Shown here in pieces: positions 11,701 to 22,600 of a DNA stretch of 64,000 nt (positions are counted from its first letter, which is position 1; each line of letters starts with the position of its first letter). Below the pieces are notes generated by a model. The model was not told the DNA's origin and did not search any database. It saw only the letters and a program-made list of their open reading frames with translations. Source of the DNA: Dactylis glomerata (taxonomy: Eukaryota; Streptophyta; Magnoliopsida; Poales; Poaceae); contig QXEO01000339.1 in assembly GCA_007115705.1 (NCBI GenBank), positions 8,701,122-8,765,121 on the forward strand, in the 5' to 3' direction. A program made the translations under genes and the position numbers.

Positions 11701-12524
11701 CACATGTGTAGCACGACCATGTCCTTCTTTGGAACAAGTACAGGGTTAGCAACCCAGGTTGATTTCTTGATTTCGCGGATGAATTGAGCAGCGAGGAGTC
11801 GATTGACTTCCTCACCTATGGCTTTGCGCTTTGGCTCTGAAAACCTTCGCATGGCTTGTTGGACTGGCTTGGCGTTAGGATCCACATCAAGTGCATGCTC
11901 GGTGAGTTCACTGGGTATACCTGGCATATCGGCTGGACACCAGGCAAATATTTCCCAGTTCTCACGGAGGAACTCGACGAGCGTGCCTTCCTATGCGATA
12001 GGTAAAGTTGTTGACACCAGGGCAGCCTTCTTGGGATCTGTCGGGTGCACCTGATGCGCCCTAGTGCCGCTTTTGGTGTCAAATTCCATGTCAGGCACAG
12101 TCTTTTTTGGTTAGAGGGAGGACTGAGTGATCTGTCGACTCCGCCAACTCTTTCAGCTCTTGCTGCATCCCAAAAGATTGGGAGAGCTTGCTGAACTCGA
12201 CGTCGCAGCTGTCCGAGCGCCTGAAGCTTCCACGGATGGTGATTACTCCTTTGGGTCCAGGCATCTTGAGCATGAGGTATGCATAGTGAGGCACAACCAT
12301 GAAGCGTGCAAATGCAGGCCGCCCCAGTATTGAGTGGTACTGGGATGGCCAGTCGACGACATCGAAGTCGATCTTCTCTTTTCTGAAGTGCTCAGGTTCA
12401 CCGAAGACAACGTCGAGTGTAATAGCACCCAATGGACTTACTGGTTTGCCTGGGACAATGCCATGAAATGCATTATCTGACTCCTTGAGGCTATCAAGCG
12501 AGATATTCATCTTGTGGAGGCTAT
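8743..12524 (-). pseudogene. Element A protease-RT-RNase H-integrase remnant (Tat lineage)
   Basis: Reading on the minus strand from 12524: protease region (ILGRPAFARF, MKMPGPKGVITIRGSFRR-like block; the catalytic Asp lies beyond the insertion), RT (SFLDAYSGYHQI, VYVDDIVVKT near 11400), RT-linked RNase H, a second archaeal-type RNase H (WTMYFDGSKRHGG, EAEYEALLHG) and integrase (HEGTCGHHASS, CDACQ, GLDMVGP, ITDNGTNF, NGQVERANG) ending LRRFYA at 8743. The second RNase H is the signature of the Tat lineage. In-frame stops are at 11991-11993 (TAG), 11643-11645 (TGA) and about 11457 (TAG), with frameshifts between protease and RT near 12090 and near 8860. All stops look like C-to-T changes. Confidence 0.9.
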
Positions 12525-14215
12525 TGATACGTCTCAAACGTATCTATAATTTTTGATGCTCCATGCTTGTTTTTACACCATTTGCCTATTGTTTCGTTAC
12601 ACTTAGTGGCACATTTATGCATTTTCCAGAACTAACCTATTAACGAGTTGCCACACTGCCAGTTCCCTGTTTTCTGCTGTTTTTGTGTTTCAGAGTGATA
12701 CATAGGAAATATTCTCGGAATTGGACGAAACCACATCCTGAAGTCTTATTTTACCCAGAAGCTTCCAGAGATCCGAAGAGGAGTAGGAGGGGGGCCACCA
12801 GGGCCCCACACGCAGGGGCGGCGCGGCTAGCCCCCTGGCCATGTGGGGCCCGCGTGAGGGAGCCTGGCTCCCCCTCTGACATCGCCCCTTCGCCTATAAA
12901 GACCCCCCGATGAGAAAAACCTAAGTACCCGATCAGTTTTCCAGAACACATCGTGATCCGCCGCCGCCGTCGACCCGAAGATCGGGAGGGTCCAGAAGCT
13001 CTTCCCGGCACCCTGCCGAAGAGGGGAATCGCCACCGGAGGTCTTCTTCATCGCCATGCTTGCCTCCGGAGCAATGAGTGAGTAGTCTACCTTGGACTAT
13101 GGGTCCATAGCAGTAGCTAGATGGTTGTCTTCTCCACCATGTGCTTCATGTTTATATCTCATGAGCTGCCCTACATGATTGAGATCACCGTTATCTAATT
13201 CTACATGTTTGGTTAGTTGGGATCCGATGAATATTGGTGTTTATGATTAAGTTGCTATACTGAATATTATCTTTTGTTATCTCTCTGTTGTTAAAGATCT
13301 TGCATGCTCTCCGTTGTTAGTAGCTATCTTGGCCGAGTAGTTGCTAGTGACTCCAAGAGGGGGTATTTATGCTCGATAGTGGGTTCATGCCTCTATTTCA
13401 CCTGGGGAGTGACAGAAACCTCTAAGGTGGTAGATGTGCTGTTGCTACTAGGGAGAAAACAACATTCATATGCTCAAGGGCATATGCTTTGTTTACATTA
13501 CACACTTTGCTTAATGCAATTATCTGTTGTTCGCAACTTAATACTTCTAGGGTGTTCGGATTGATATCCCCGGGAGTGGATTATTAGTCATAGATGCAGT
13601 TGGATGGCGGTCTATGTATTTTGTTGTAATGCCCAGAGTAAATCTCATAGTGATCTTCTTGACATATCACGTTTATCTCTATTCTATCAATTGCCCAACT
13701 GTAATTTGTTTACCCAGCATGTGTTATTTTATCTATGGAGAGACACCACTAGTGAACTGTGGACCCTGGTCCTATTTCCATTATATTGCTATCACCTGTT
13801 TACTTTACTCGCACTGTTTACTTTACTCGCACTGTTTACTTTACTCGCATACTATATTGTTTTCCACTCGATACGCTCATAACCTTTGTTTCAAGCAAAC
13901 CGGTGAGATTGACAACCTCATCGCAAGTTGGGAACAAAGTATTTGTTTGTGTGTGTGCAGGTTCCGCGTTGCTACTGGCCGAAGACGAGTCAACAAGTAT
14001 CGTTAACGGCGCCCTTGTTGAAGTGTTACTAAGCCAGTCTGCATCATCTTCAGTCGTCATTGTCTCTCCTCTCCTGACCGATATTAAACCTTGGTTTCTT
14101 AACTGAGGGAAAACTAGCTGCTATACTCATCATACCTTCCTCTTGGGGTTCCCAACAGGCTAGTTATTCACCACGCACAAGGACCATCTGCTCCCATGTC
14201 AACCATACGCCAACA
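12525..14215 (+). mobile_element. 5' LTR of element D (1691 bp)
   Basis: Begins TGATACGTCTC and ends ACGCCAACA. It aligns by eye with the minus-oriented LTR J, but contains about 593 bp (13257-13849) and about 75 bp (near 13970-14045) that J lacks. GC-rich 12790-13040 with a TATA-like cgcctataaagacc at 12890-12903, likely the promoter. Short open frames inside (for example 12683-12913) are not conserved with J and I do not call them genes. Confidence 0.88.
13796..13849 (+). repeat. Three 18-bp tandem repeats in LTR D
   Basis: The unit ctgtttactttactcgca occurs three times without change at 13796, 13814 and 13832. Confidence 0.9.
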
Positions 14216-14256
14216 GCCTCTTTTCTGGCGCCATCAACCGGTAGCAGCTTATTTTC

Positions 14257-14274
14257 TGGCGCCGTTGCCGGGGA
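14257..14274 (+). promoter_or_regulatory. Primer binding site of element D (tRNA-Asp)
   Basis: TGGCGCCGTTGCCGGGGA is the complement of the 3' end of plant tRNA-Asp with CCA. It lies 41 nt after the LTR, whereas in J the same site is 10 nt away. The extra bases contain a partial second copy, tctggcgccatcaaccgg at 14225, so the leader has a short duplication here. Confidence 0.85.
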
Positions 14275-14441
14275 GGAAGAGAAGACTTCTGCGAGGGGAT
14301 TTTTTCGCACACACATTCTTTACTTTGTTTTATTGTTTTGCTTTACTTTATTTATTTTACCTGCATCATTTTATATCAAAAACCCAAAAAAATTAGAATC
14401 CTTGGTAGTTGTTTTTACTTGTTTACTTTCGTTTTGCTGAA

Positions 14442-14683
14442 ATGGACAATCCTGAAAACACCAAGTTGTGTGACTTTACTAGCACGAACAATAGTGATTT
14501 TATCTGCACTCCTATTGCACCACCTATTCCTGCTGCAAACTTTTATAAGATTAAGACTGCTTTGTTGAACCTTGTTATGAAAGAGCAATTTTCTGGTGCT
14601 AGTACTGAAGATGCTGCAGCTCATCTCAACAATTTTGTTGAGCTATGTGAGATGCAGAAATATAAGGATGTTGATAGTGATAT
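14442..14683 (+). CDS. Element D gag, N-terminal part
   Basis: ATG at 14442 opens a frame starting MDNPENTKLCDF and running to the insertion of element B. The segment FSGASTEDAAAHLNNF is the typical start of the gag core of this gypsy family. Joining 14683 to 27264 restores the frame exactly (D-I-I-K), which confirms that B is a simple insertion with a 5-bp duplication. The gag would form virus-like particles. Confidence 0.85.
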
Positions 14684-15268
14684 TGTCATGGTTTCGTCAA
14701 CAGATCTTCCATAGAGGTAGGGGTATGGCGGTTTGTGGAAGGGGGTGAACACGGAGGAGCGATCCAGGACGGTGGTAGCACAAGTTTACCCAGCTTCAGA
14801 TCCCGCAACGGTGGCGAGACCCTACGTGCTGCTATAATTCACTATATGGCAACAAGTGCTCGATTACAATGATGAGGTTGGCTGTTTTGCTATGCGATTG
14901 GCCGTATGACTCTAATCTCTAAATTGCCTCAAGGGCTGCTCCACGCCGGGCTTATAAAGGCGTCTGGCGTGGGCTACACGTTGGTACCGGAGCGGATACA
15001 ACTTGGAGTCCTAGACTAAGTCCTCTGCGTGTGCTACAAGGCGATCCGCCATGGGCCGTCTCCAAACCCGCCATGGGCCTGCAATCAGCAATCCGCCATG
15101 GGCCTGTCTCCGGATCCGCCATAAGCGCCTGCGTCTAGTACCGCCGTGGCAACTTCAGCAACTGGGCCGCCCGGTATAGCGAATCCGCCATACCACCCCT
15201 GATGGGCCACCCTGGCTTGCTGATTTAGGACTACGTCGCTGGTATACCTATTTGGTATATCCCCAACA
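14684..15268 (-). mobile_element. 3' LTR of element B (left copy, 585 bp)
   Basis: On the minus strand it runs TGTTGGGGATATACC to CATGACA. It is the full-length copy and keeps a TATA-like sequence around 14950-14957 (cttataaag on plus, ctttataag on minus). Five ATCCGCCAT-like boxes lie at 15046-15190. Confidence 0.9.
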
Positions 15269-15640
15269 GTAGCCCCGCAGGGAACTTCAAGATTACCATC
15301 TACATCCACCATGCTTGTCCTTGGTAGGTCATTTCTGCCATAGCTCTTCTTTGCTGGGATGGCGGTTATCTTGATGTTCCTTCTTCCATCTATCAATCCG
15401 CCGTAAATAACGGATCAAGCGACGTAGTTATCTTAGCGAGATTTTCGGGATCCAGTGGATCATACCATTGAAATCCGCCGTAAATTTCGGCACACAGTTC
15501 CTTCTAGGGCAAGATTCACAGTGCACGCAATGTTTTCACCAAGTTACTTTTTTACCCTTGGACACGTGTCACCAGATTAGGGTTTCTGCGATCAGGATGA
15601 GCGGTAAGGATGGCGGGCACGAATCTCGAGGCTCGGGGTC

Positions 15641-15648
15641 TATATATA
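15641..15648 (+). promoter_or_regulatory. TATA box of the element B antisense gene
   Basis: TATATATA in a GC-rich setting, about 210 bp before the start codon at 15855 and followed by a pyrimidine-rich stretch. It indicates that the antisense gene has its own promoter inside the element, independent of the LTRs. Confidence 0.65.
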
Positions 15649-15854
15649 CCCCGGCCTCTCACCCCCGGCCAGTTACCCCTCATTCACCCCCGTCGCATTC
15701 TCTCTCCTTAGCGCCGCCACGAGAGCTTCGCGATCTCCGGCGAGCCACCGCGGAAAACCTCGCTGCCGGTAGCATTTTCCGCCACAAGCTGGCATCGTCT
15801 TCCTCGTCCTCACTCGAAGTCTTAGAAGTCATCACCGCCACGCCACTGGCCGCC

Positions 15855-18800
15855 ATGGAGCCTAAATCACCTCGCCAAGCCTCAAAGTCCGAAGCTGCTG
15901 AGGGCTCTGCGCGCTCCTCTGATACAGAGTCCGCCATGCCCGAAACCTCAGGAGGAGATTGGGACTCTTGCAATCTGAACGAAGAAATTCTATCTTCCTT
16001 GGAGCGGGAAGGCCGCATAGCTGCCAAGGAAGCCTCCAGATGGCGGGTTGAGCCTGGTGAAGCAATGCCGGTTCCTTCGGATGAAGAGGTCGTTATTCTG
16101 AAGTCCCATATCGATCGTGGCCTCAGCCTTCCGCCATCCTACTTCCTGAAAGGCGTTCTCCGTCATTACAGGTTACAGCTGCATCACATTGCTCCAAATA
16201 GCTTCACCGCTTTAGCGGGATTCGTCGCGCTATGCGAAGGATATTTGGACATCAGCCCACGTGGAGATTTATTCCGCTTATATTTTAATATCCGCCATAA
16301 CCGAGACGCAAACGGAGATCCTCGCAATTGCGGATTGATCTCCTTTGTTCCTCGGCACGGGAAATCCTACCCCTACATTGTCCCTCACGACTCTGCTAAG
16401 GGATGGCGGGGTTCCTTCTTTTATCTGGCTGACCAGGCCCCTCCTGAAAGGAAGTTCGGCCTATGGTCTTTTACTGATGGCCCCGCCGAGGAGCAGGATA
16501 GCTGGGGTGTCATGGATGACTTCACAATGGATGATGAATGCCAATTATGCTCATGGCGGATTTCGAAACTTGTCTTCTCTGGACTGACAGGTGCTGACAC
16601 CATTTACTGCTGGATCTCACGACGGATTCAGCCTCTTCAGTACCGCCCAACCCTGATGTGCGAGTATAGCGGAACAGACGATCCCCAGCGCTATTCCAAG
16701 GAGGAACTGTCCGCTGAAGAGATCGAGCTTCGGATCCGCAACATCATTAAGGTGGGGCGAGATGAGCCTCTGAAGCTAAAAATCCCTATGTATGAGAATG
16801 GCAGTTATCCAAAGGTAAGTGCTTCTCCTTATTCTGCCATAACAGCTAATTTTCCTTGAATAACTTCACATTTCTCCGCAGCTCTCTTCCCTGCCACCCT
16901 CTGAGCTGAGCGGTCTCGTCCGCTATCCTCGGACGAAGGATCTTACTGACGATGAGGACGAGACATCCTCGTCTCCCAAAAGACAGAAGGTGGCAGAAGA
17001 AGAGGTAGTGGCGGATGAGCCTGTAGTGGCGGTTCCTCGTGGCGTTCGCGGTGCTGGCGGGCGCATTCGTGGGATGGGCAAAAGAGTCATCTCTCGCCAT
17101 TCGTCCCCTGCCCTTCGCGGCCATCTGGACACCGTGCCAGAACATTCCGCCACTATAAATCTACCAGAGCGGAAGTAAGTATAATCATAACTCGCCTTCA
17201 TACCATGCATAACTTAACTGTTCTAATCTGTCTCTTCTGCACACAGAAGAAGAAAGGTTTCTGGCCAGAAACCTCCAAGGACCAAGCCATCTCCCGCTGC
17301 CATTCCACCTACACCAGACGCTCCTGCTCGCCCAACTGGGCCTTCCACCTCCTCTCAGCATACCAGCAAGGTGGCGGATGTTCCAGAGAAAACTGCTGAA
17401 CCACTAGACCGCCCTGCTAAAGGTGCCAGGAAAGTAAGTTTTAGCGGAAAAGCAATCCAGATGGACACAGGGGCTGGGGAAGCCGCGAAATGGAAGAAGA
17501 AATCAGAGGCTCTTTTCCGCCTTGATAATTTACAAGAGGAGGCCAGTAACAATGTGTCATCTGCTATGACAGCGTTTGTTCAGAGAACCAGTCTTGTTAA
17601 AGAGGTATGTACTCCCAGTAGCCCCCGAGCGCCATGGCGGATTGCAGACTCGATCCGCTATGGGGCTTCAAGATTGACTTCTGTAAGTTTTTGAATAGCT
17701 TAGCCCTCGAGCGTTGGTAGTTCACACAGTGCTCTATAGAGAACTTTTAATTTTCATACTGAGTAGCCCCCAAGCATTATGGCGAATAATTATCCGGCAT
17801 AAAGCTCTTAGGAAGACAAAATCAACATAAGTAGCCCCCGAGCGTTATGGCGGATTCCATCCATCATGATGCTCTAAGAGTGACCAAAAAATCATCGTGA
17901 GTAGCCCCCAAGCGTTATGGCGGATATGTATCCGGCATGAAGCTCTAAGAGTAACTAACACTTCAACTTTGTTTTGCTAGAATTACAAGAAGGTAGTGGA
18001 AGACCTGGTCCAGGTTGTCAGCTCGCAGGAGAAGGAGCTGGCAGCCAAAAGCGCTCGTGTGGCGGATTTGCAGCAGCAGCTTGAGAATAGCGGTACTTAA
18101 CCTTAGGTTTCCTTTCCTCTATGCTTATTCAATCAAACGCTAAGCTGACAAAATTCCGCCATGCAGATGCTGCTAAGCTCAAGTCCACACTTGAGGGGAT
18201 GAAGAAAGGCCACGCCATTGCGATGGATGGGCTGAATGAGCAGCTCCGGAAATCGCTGGCTGAAAACGCCACCCTCGAGAGACAGCTGAAGGACCAGGAG
18301 AACCAAGGCAAGAAGAAGGAGAAAAGAGATAGCGGATCTCCGCAAAGCCGCCGCTGATTTTGAGAAGCGGCGTGAAGGCTTTAACGAGCTCCTCCACCAT
18401 TTCTAGGACAACTTGCTAGGTATGGTTTCTTCGTATAACATAAAGTTTTTTCAATTTCCATTATGCCGTACATGATGCGTCTTCTTTTTCCGCTACGCAG
18501 TCGCTCTGGGGCAGGGGGAGATGGACACCGCTGAAGGCTTGCGCATGGCTACCGACGCAGCGAGGAAGGAGCTTGATGGCCTTCTCAGCGCTGGTCGCCA
18601 AGCGTGTGGGAGCCTACAGATAGCGGGTTCTTCCAACCTCTCCGCCATCGCGCTCACGCAGAAGCTTCTGCTGGTACCAGGGCTAGTGGCGGACTGGAAG
18701 CTGTCCTCCGCTCGGGGTGGTGCCAGGACGGCATTGACCTTGGCAAAGGCCCACTATCCCGAGATGGACTTGGACCAGCTCACCTCCGGCATCCCTGAGA

Positions 18801-19015
18801 GCGGCGAGGACGGCGCGCCAGTGGACGAGGCCGCCATCCAGCAGAGTGTGCTTGGATACGATCAACTGTGTGCCCTTGGCACTCAGTTGAACGTATACTA
18901 TGAAGCATACGAGCTGCCAGGGTCGCCAAGCCAAGCTTCGGCATCCGCCTCTGTGGCAACTGCAGGTGGTGATGGCGGTGACGAGGTGTCCTCCAAGGTT
19001 CCGCCATCTTCTTGA
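15855..19015 (+). pseudogene. Antisense accessory gene of element B (gypsy-type transposon domain, PF04195-like)
   Basis: Six exons: 15855-16814, 16882-17174, 17247-17604, 17981-18092, about 18166-18410, and about 18501-19015; borders are GT-AG and phases agree. Exon 1 starts MEPKSPRQASKSE, has an acidic Ser-rich lead, then a globular domain (LPPSYFLKGVLRHYRLQL, ALAGFVALCEGYLDISP, LFRLYFNIRHN) typical of the plant putative gypsy-type transposon family. Exon 2 is basic and acidic (SPKRQKVAEEE, a nuclear-signal-like stretch); exons 4-5 are coiled coil; exon 6 has the domain shared with element A. A one-base loss near 18326 and a TAG at about 18403-18405 break exon 5. The product was probably nuclear; its activity is unknown. 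A role in regulating the element is inferred from the motif pattern only. Confidence 0.75.
17617..17950 (+). repeat. Intron array of motif units in the element B antisense gene
   Basis: Intron 3 (17605-17980) consists of five diverged units starting near 17617, 17699, 17763, 17831 and 17902, with period about 63-82 bp. Each reads roughly agtagcccc(c/a)gagcg, ttATGGCGGAT, a 4-10 bp gap, ATCCGGCAT, then aagctctaagag. Motif and reverse complement form inverted pairs at 17634/17653, 17779/17792 and 17917/17930. Confidence 0.8.
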
Positions 19016-19668
19016 GATGTGCCCCTGCGATGTGGCAGGAAAAATACTTTGCATTAATTCGGCCCCTGAGTGGGTCTGTAATCTTAAACTTAAACTGCGT
19101 GTGATGTGTCTGCACTATGACTGATCTGCTTGTGGCAGATCAGTGGAATGCTTGTGAACTTTTGCAGTTTGTTTTTTATGAAGTGGTTTGATTGCGCGAA
19201 GAAACTGCCAGGCCTAATTTTATGCAACTTGTAGTTTTTTGCCATGCCCCAAAAAACAACACTTTGAAATTTTTTCACGCGTAGGATTATGCGATCCGCC
19301 ATCCGGCTCTCTGTGCTTGACTTTTCGTGAGATGGCAAAATCTTCGCACGAACAATCCGCTAGGGCGACGATACTTAAAAGCAACCGTCCAAAACCCTAG
19401 GCAGATGGCGGCTCAGATCGTCAAAAAGTCACTACTCTGGAATCCACACAGAAAACATCGGATGAAGATCAAAACATAAAAAAGCTACGCGGACCGCTTA
19501 TGGCGGATTTAAAAGGGACGCAAGTGCAAAGCACAATTGCGCAAAAAGGTTCTATACGATCTAAATGAACAATAAAGGAGGTAAAAGACTCCGAAAAAAA
19601 TCAAGAGTGAACCAAATGCTTTATTTCATTGATCATATAGAGGTGCCTATTACATAGCTAGAGAAGTG
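19016..19668. other. Noncoding spacer of element B between converging genes
   Basis: No gene. Two plus-sense 3' ends and the minus-sense pol end face each other here. ATCCGCCATCC at about 19294, agatggcgg at 19402 and tatggcggat at 19500 are present. Confidence 0.6.
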
Positions 19669-22600
19669 CTAAGTGTAGAAAGGACGTAGCTGTGCGATGT
19701 TCCATGGACGATCTGTCTCGTCGTAGATATCGTCAGGGTCTCTTTGTTTGCGCTTCTTACTTGGTCGCTTATCTAGCTCGCGAATATCAACGAGGTAGTA
19801 GGAACCATTCAGTAGAGCTTTGCTGATGACGAAGGGTCCTTCCCAAGGTGGAGATAGCTTGTGGGACTTCTGCTGTTTCAGACATAGCACCAGGTCACCT
19901 TCTTTGAACGAGCGTTGGCGAACTCGCCTGCTGTGATAGCGGCGGAGATTCTGCTGGTAGATGGCGGATGGCTGGGCTGCTAGGTCTCGTTCTTCTTCCA
20001 GCAGGTCCACCGATAGTTGTCTGGACACTTCTGCATCTTCTTCCTTGTAGGCCTCTACTGTTGGAGAATCGTACTGAACATCACTTGGCAAGATTGCCTC
20101 TACTCCGTAGACTAAGAAGAAAGGGGTAAGGCCAGTTGATCTGTTTGGCGTGGTCCGTAGACTCCACAACACAGATGGCAACTCTTCTGCCCAGGTTCCA
20201 GCTGCTCTATGCAACGGTGCTTCTAGGCGTGGCTTGATCCCTGACATGATTAATCTGTTGGTCCGCTCAACTTGGCCGTTAGACTGTGGATGTGCCACAG
20301 ATGCTAGGTCAAGGCGGATTCCATTGTGATGGCAGTATTCTTCAACTTCTCCTTGAGACAGATTAGTGCCATTGTCGGTGATGATGCTATGTGGGATGCC
20401 GAATCTGACCACAATGTCCTTGACAAATTTGAGGGCAGTTTTGCCATCAAGTTTTCTGATGGGCTTAGCTTCTACCCACTTCGTGAATTTGTCTACCGCT
20501 ACCAGGAGGTGCGTAAATCCTGAAGGCGTTGTTTTTAGCGGACCCACCATGTCTAGCCCCCAGACTGCAAAAGGCCAAGTTATGGGGATTGTATGCAGTG
20601 CTGTGGCGGGCATATGGGTTTGCTTGGAGTACATCTGGCAACCGTGGCAGAGCTCCACAATGCAGTCTGCATCTGCCTTGGCTGTTGGCCAGTAGAATCC
20701 ATGGCGGAATGCCTTAGCTATGAGGGACCTGGCGGCGGCATGATGCCCACATTCGCCTTCATGGATCTCTCTTAGTATTTCGATTCCGTCCACTTGGGAT
20801 ATGCACTTCATGAAAACTCCCGAAGTGCTTCGTTTGTAGAGTTGGCCATCTATGATGGTGTACGCTTTGGCTCTACGCTCGATTTGTCTTTTCTGGACTT
20901 CGTCTTCAGGAAGCTTCTTGGTCGTCTGAAATTCCAGGTAAGGCTCTGCCCATGGCGGATTGCTTGGCAAAACCGCCATAACAGGGGAGCTCGCTAGCTT
21001 CGGATTTTCTGGATCCACCATCTTAACTGATGGTACGTGCAGATGCTCGAGGAATACGCCTGGCGGAACTGCCTTACGGCTGGATCCCAGTTTGGACAAG
21101 GTATCGGCCGCCATGTTATCTTCTCGCCGTACATGTTTTATGTCGTAGCCGAGGAAACTTTTGGCCATCTCGTCCACTTCATCTCTGTATGCCGCCATGA
21201 CTTTGTTCCGAGCTTTATACGTACCAGCCACCTGTTGAGCCACAAGGTCAGAGTCTCCACAGCACATGATGTGTTGCACGCCGATCTCCTTTGCGACACG
21301 TAGCCCGTGTAGTAGCGCTTCATATTCTGCGATGTTGTTGGTGGTGGGGAAGTGAATCTGGAGAACGTAGCTTAGCTCATCTCCCTTGGGAGATTTGAGT
21401 GTCACTCCAGCCCCCGAGCCATGTAGCAACTTTGAGCCATCAAAGTGCATCACCCAATGCTCTGGTTCTGGGACGGGCGTAGTTTCCTGCGCTTCCTTCC
21501 AATCCGCCATAAACTCTGCCAAAGCCTGAGACTTGATGGCGGTGCGAGGCTTGTAGTCGATGTCGAAAGAGGCCAATTCAATGCCCCACTTCGCAACTCG
21601 TCCTGTTGCGTCGCTGTTGTTGATGATGTCCTTCAGTGGGGCTTTGCTCACCACTGTGATCTTATGGTCATAGAAGTAATGCCTTAACTTACGGGAAGCT
21701 AGGAAAACTCCATATGCCAATTTTTGGTAGTGAGGGTAACGCTGCTTGGATTCCATCAGGACCTCGCTGACATAGTAGACTGGTCTCTGTACGCCATACT
21801 CCTGCGCTTCTTCCTTACGCTCTACCACCATGAAGATGCTGACCACCCTATTGGTTGCCGCCATGTATAGTAACATGGGTTCCTGGTCTTTGGGAGCCGC
21901 TAGGACTGGTGCAGTGGATAACACTCTCTTCAGATCCTTAAGCGCAACGTCTGCCTCGTCGGTCCAGACAAATTCGTCTGATTTCTTCATCAGCTTGTAG
22001 AGTGGCAAAGCCTTCTCACCAAGACGACTGATGAATCTGCTCACTGCTACCACGCAGCCTGTGAGTCGCTGTACGTCTTTTAGGTCGATGGGCCGGGAGA
22101 TGTCGAGGATTGCCTTGATCTTCTCCGGGTTAACCTCAATTCTGCGGTGGGAGATGATGAATCCTAGGAGTTGTCCAGCTGGGACCCCGAAGACGCACTT
22201 CGTTGGGTTAAGCATCATGTTGTACTTCCTGAGATTGTCAAAGGTCTCTTGCAAATCCGCTATAAGGCCATCTTGCTTCTTAGACATAACTGCGATGTCG
22301 TCCACGTATGCGTGGATGTTTCGTCCGATTTGATCTGCCAGGCACTTTTGCATAGTGCGCTGATACGTTGCTCCTGCGTTTTTCAGACTGAATGGCATTG
22401 TGACATAGCAATATGTGCCATAAGGTGTTACGAACGACGTAGCGAGCTGATCGGACTTTTTCATCTTGATCTGGTGGTAACCCGAGTAGGCATCTAAGAA
22501 ACACAGCAGCTCCGATCCCGCCGTCGAGTCAATGACTTGGTCAATGCGAGGCAAGGGAAAAGGGTCTTTTGGACATGCTTTGTTCAGGCCAGTGTAATCT

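Larger units (their letters stand above)
5813..12524 (-). mobile_element. Tat-type Ty3/gypsy element A, truncated at both ends
   Basis: Minus-strand pol occupies 8743-12524 and a plus-strand spliced gene occupies 5813-8270, the layout of Tat-lineage gypsy elements with an extra antisense gene between pol and the 3' LTR. The left LTR and the 5' exons of the antisense gene are missing at the junction with LTR H. On the right the element is cut inside the protease region by insertion of element D at 12525; the rest (gag, 5' LTR) is not in this window. The sequence is rich in CGAGT/ACTCG and CGACT/AGTCG. Confidence 0.85.

Noticed and set aside
12683..13057. ORFs in the GC-rich part of LTR D
   Set aside because: The matching region of LTR J codes differently; no conservation.
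13796..13849. Three regular 18-bp repeats as a CRISPR-like array
   Set aside because: Direct tandem repeats without spacers inside a plant LTR.
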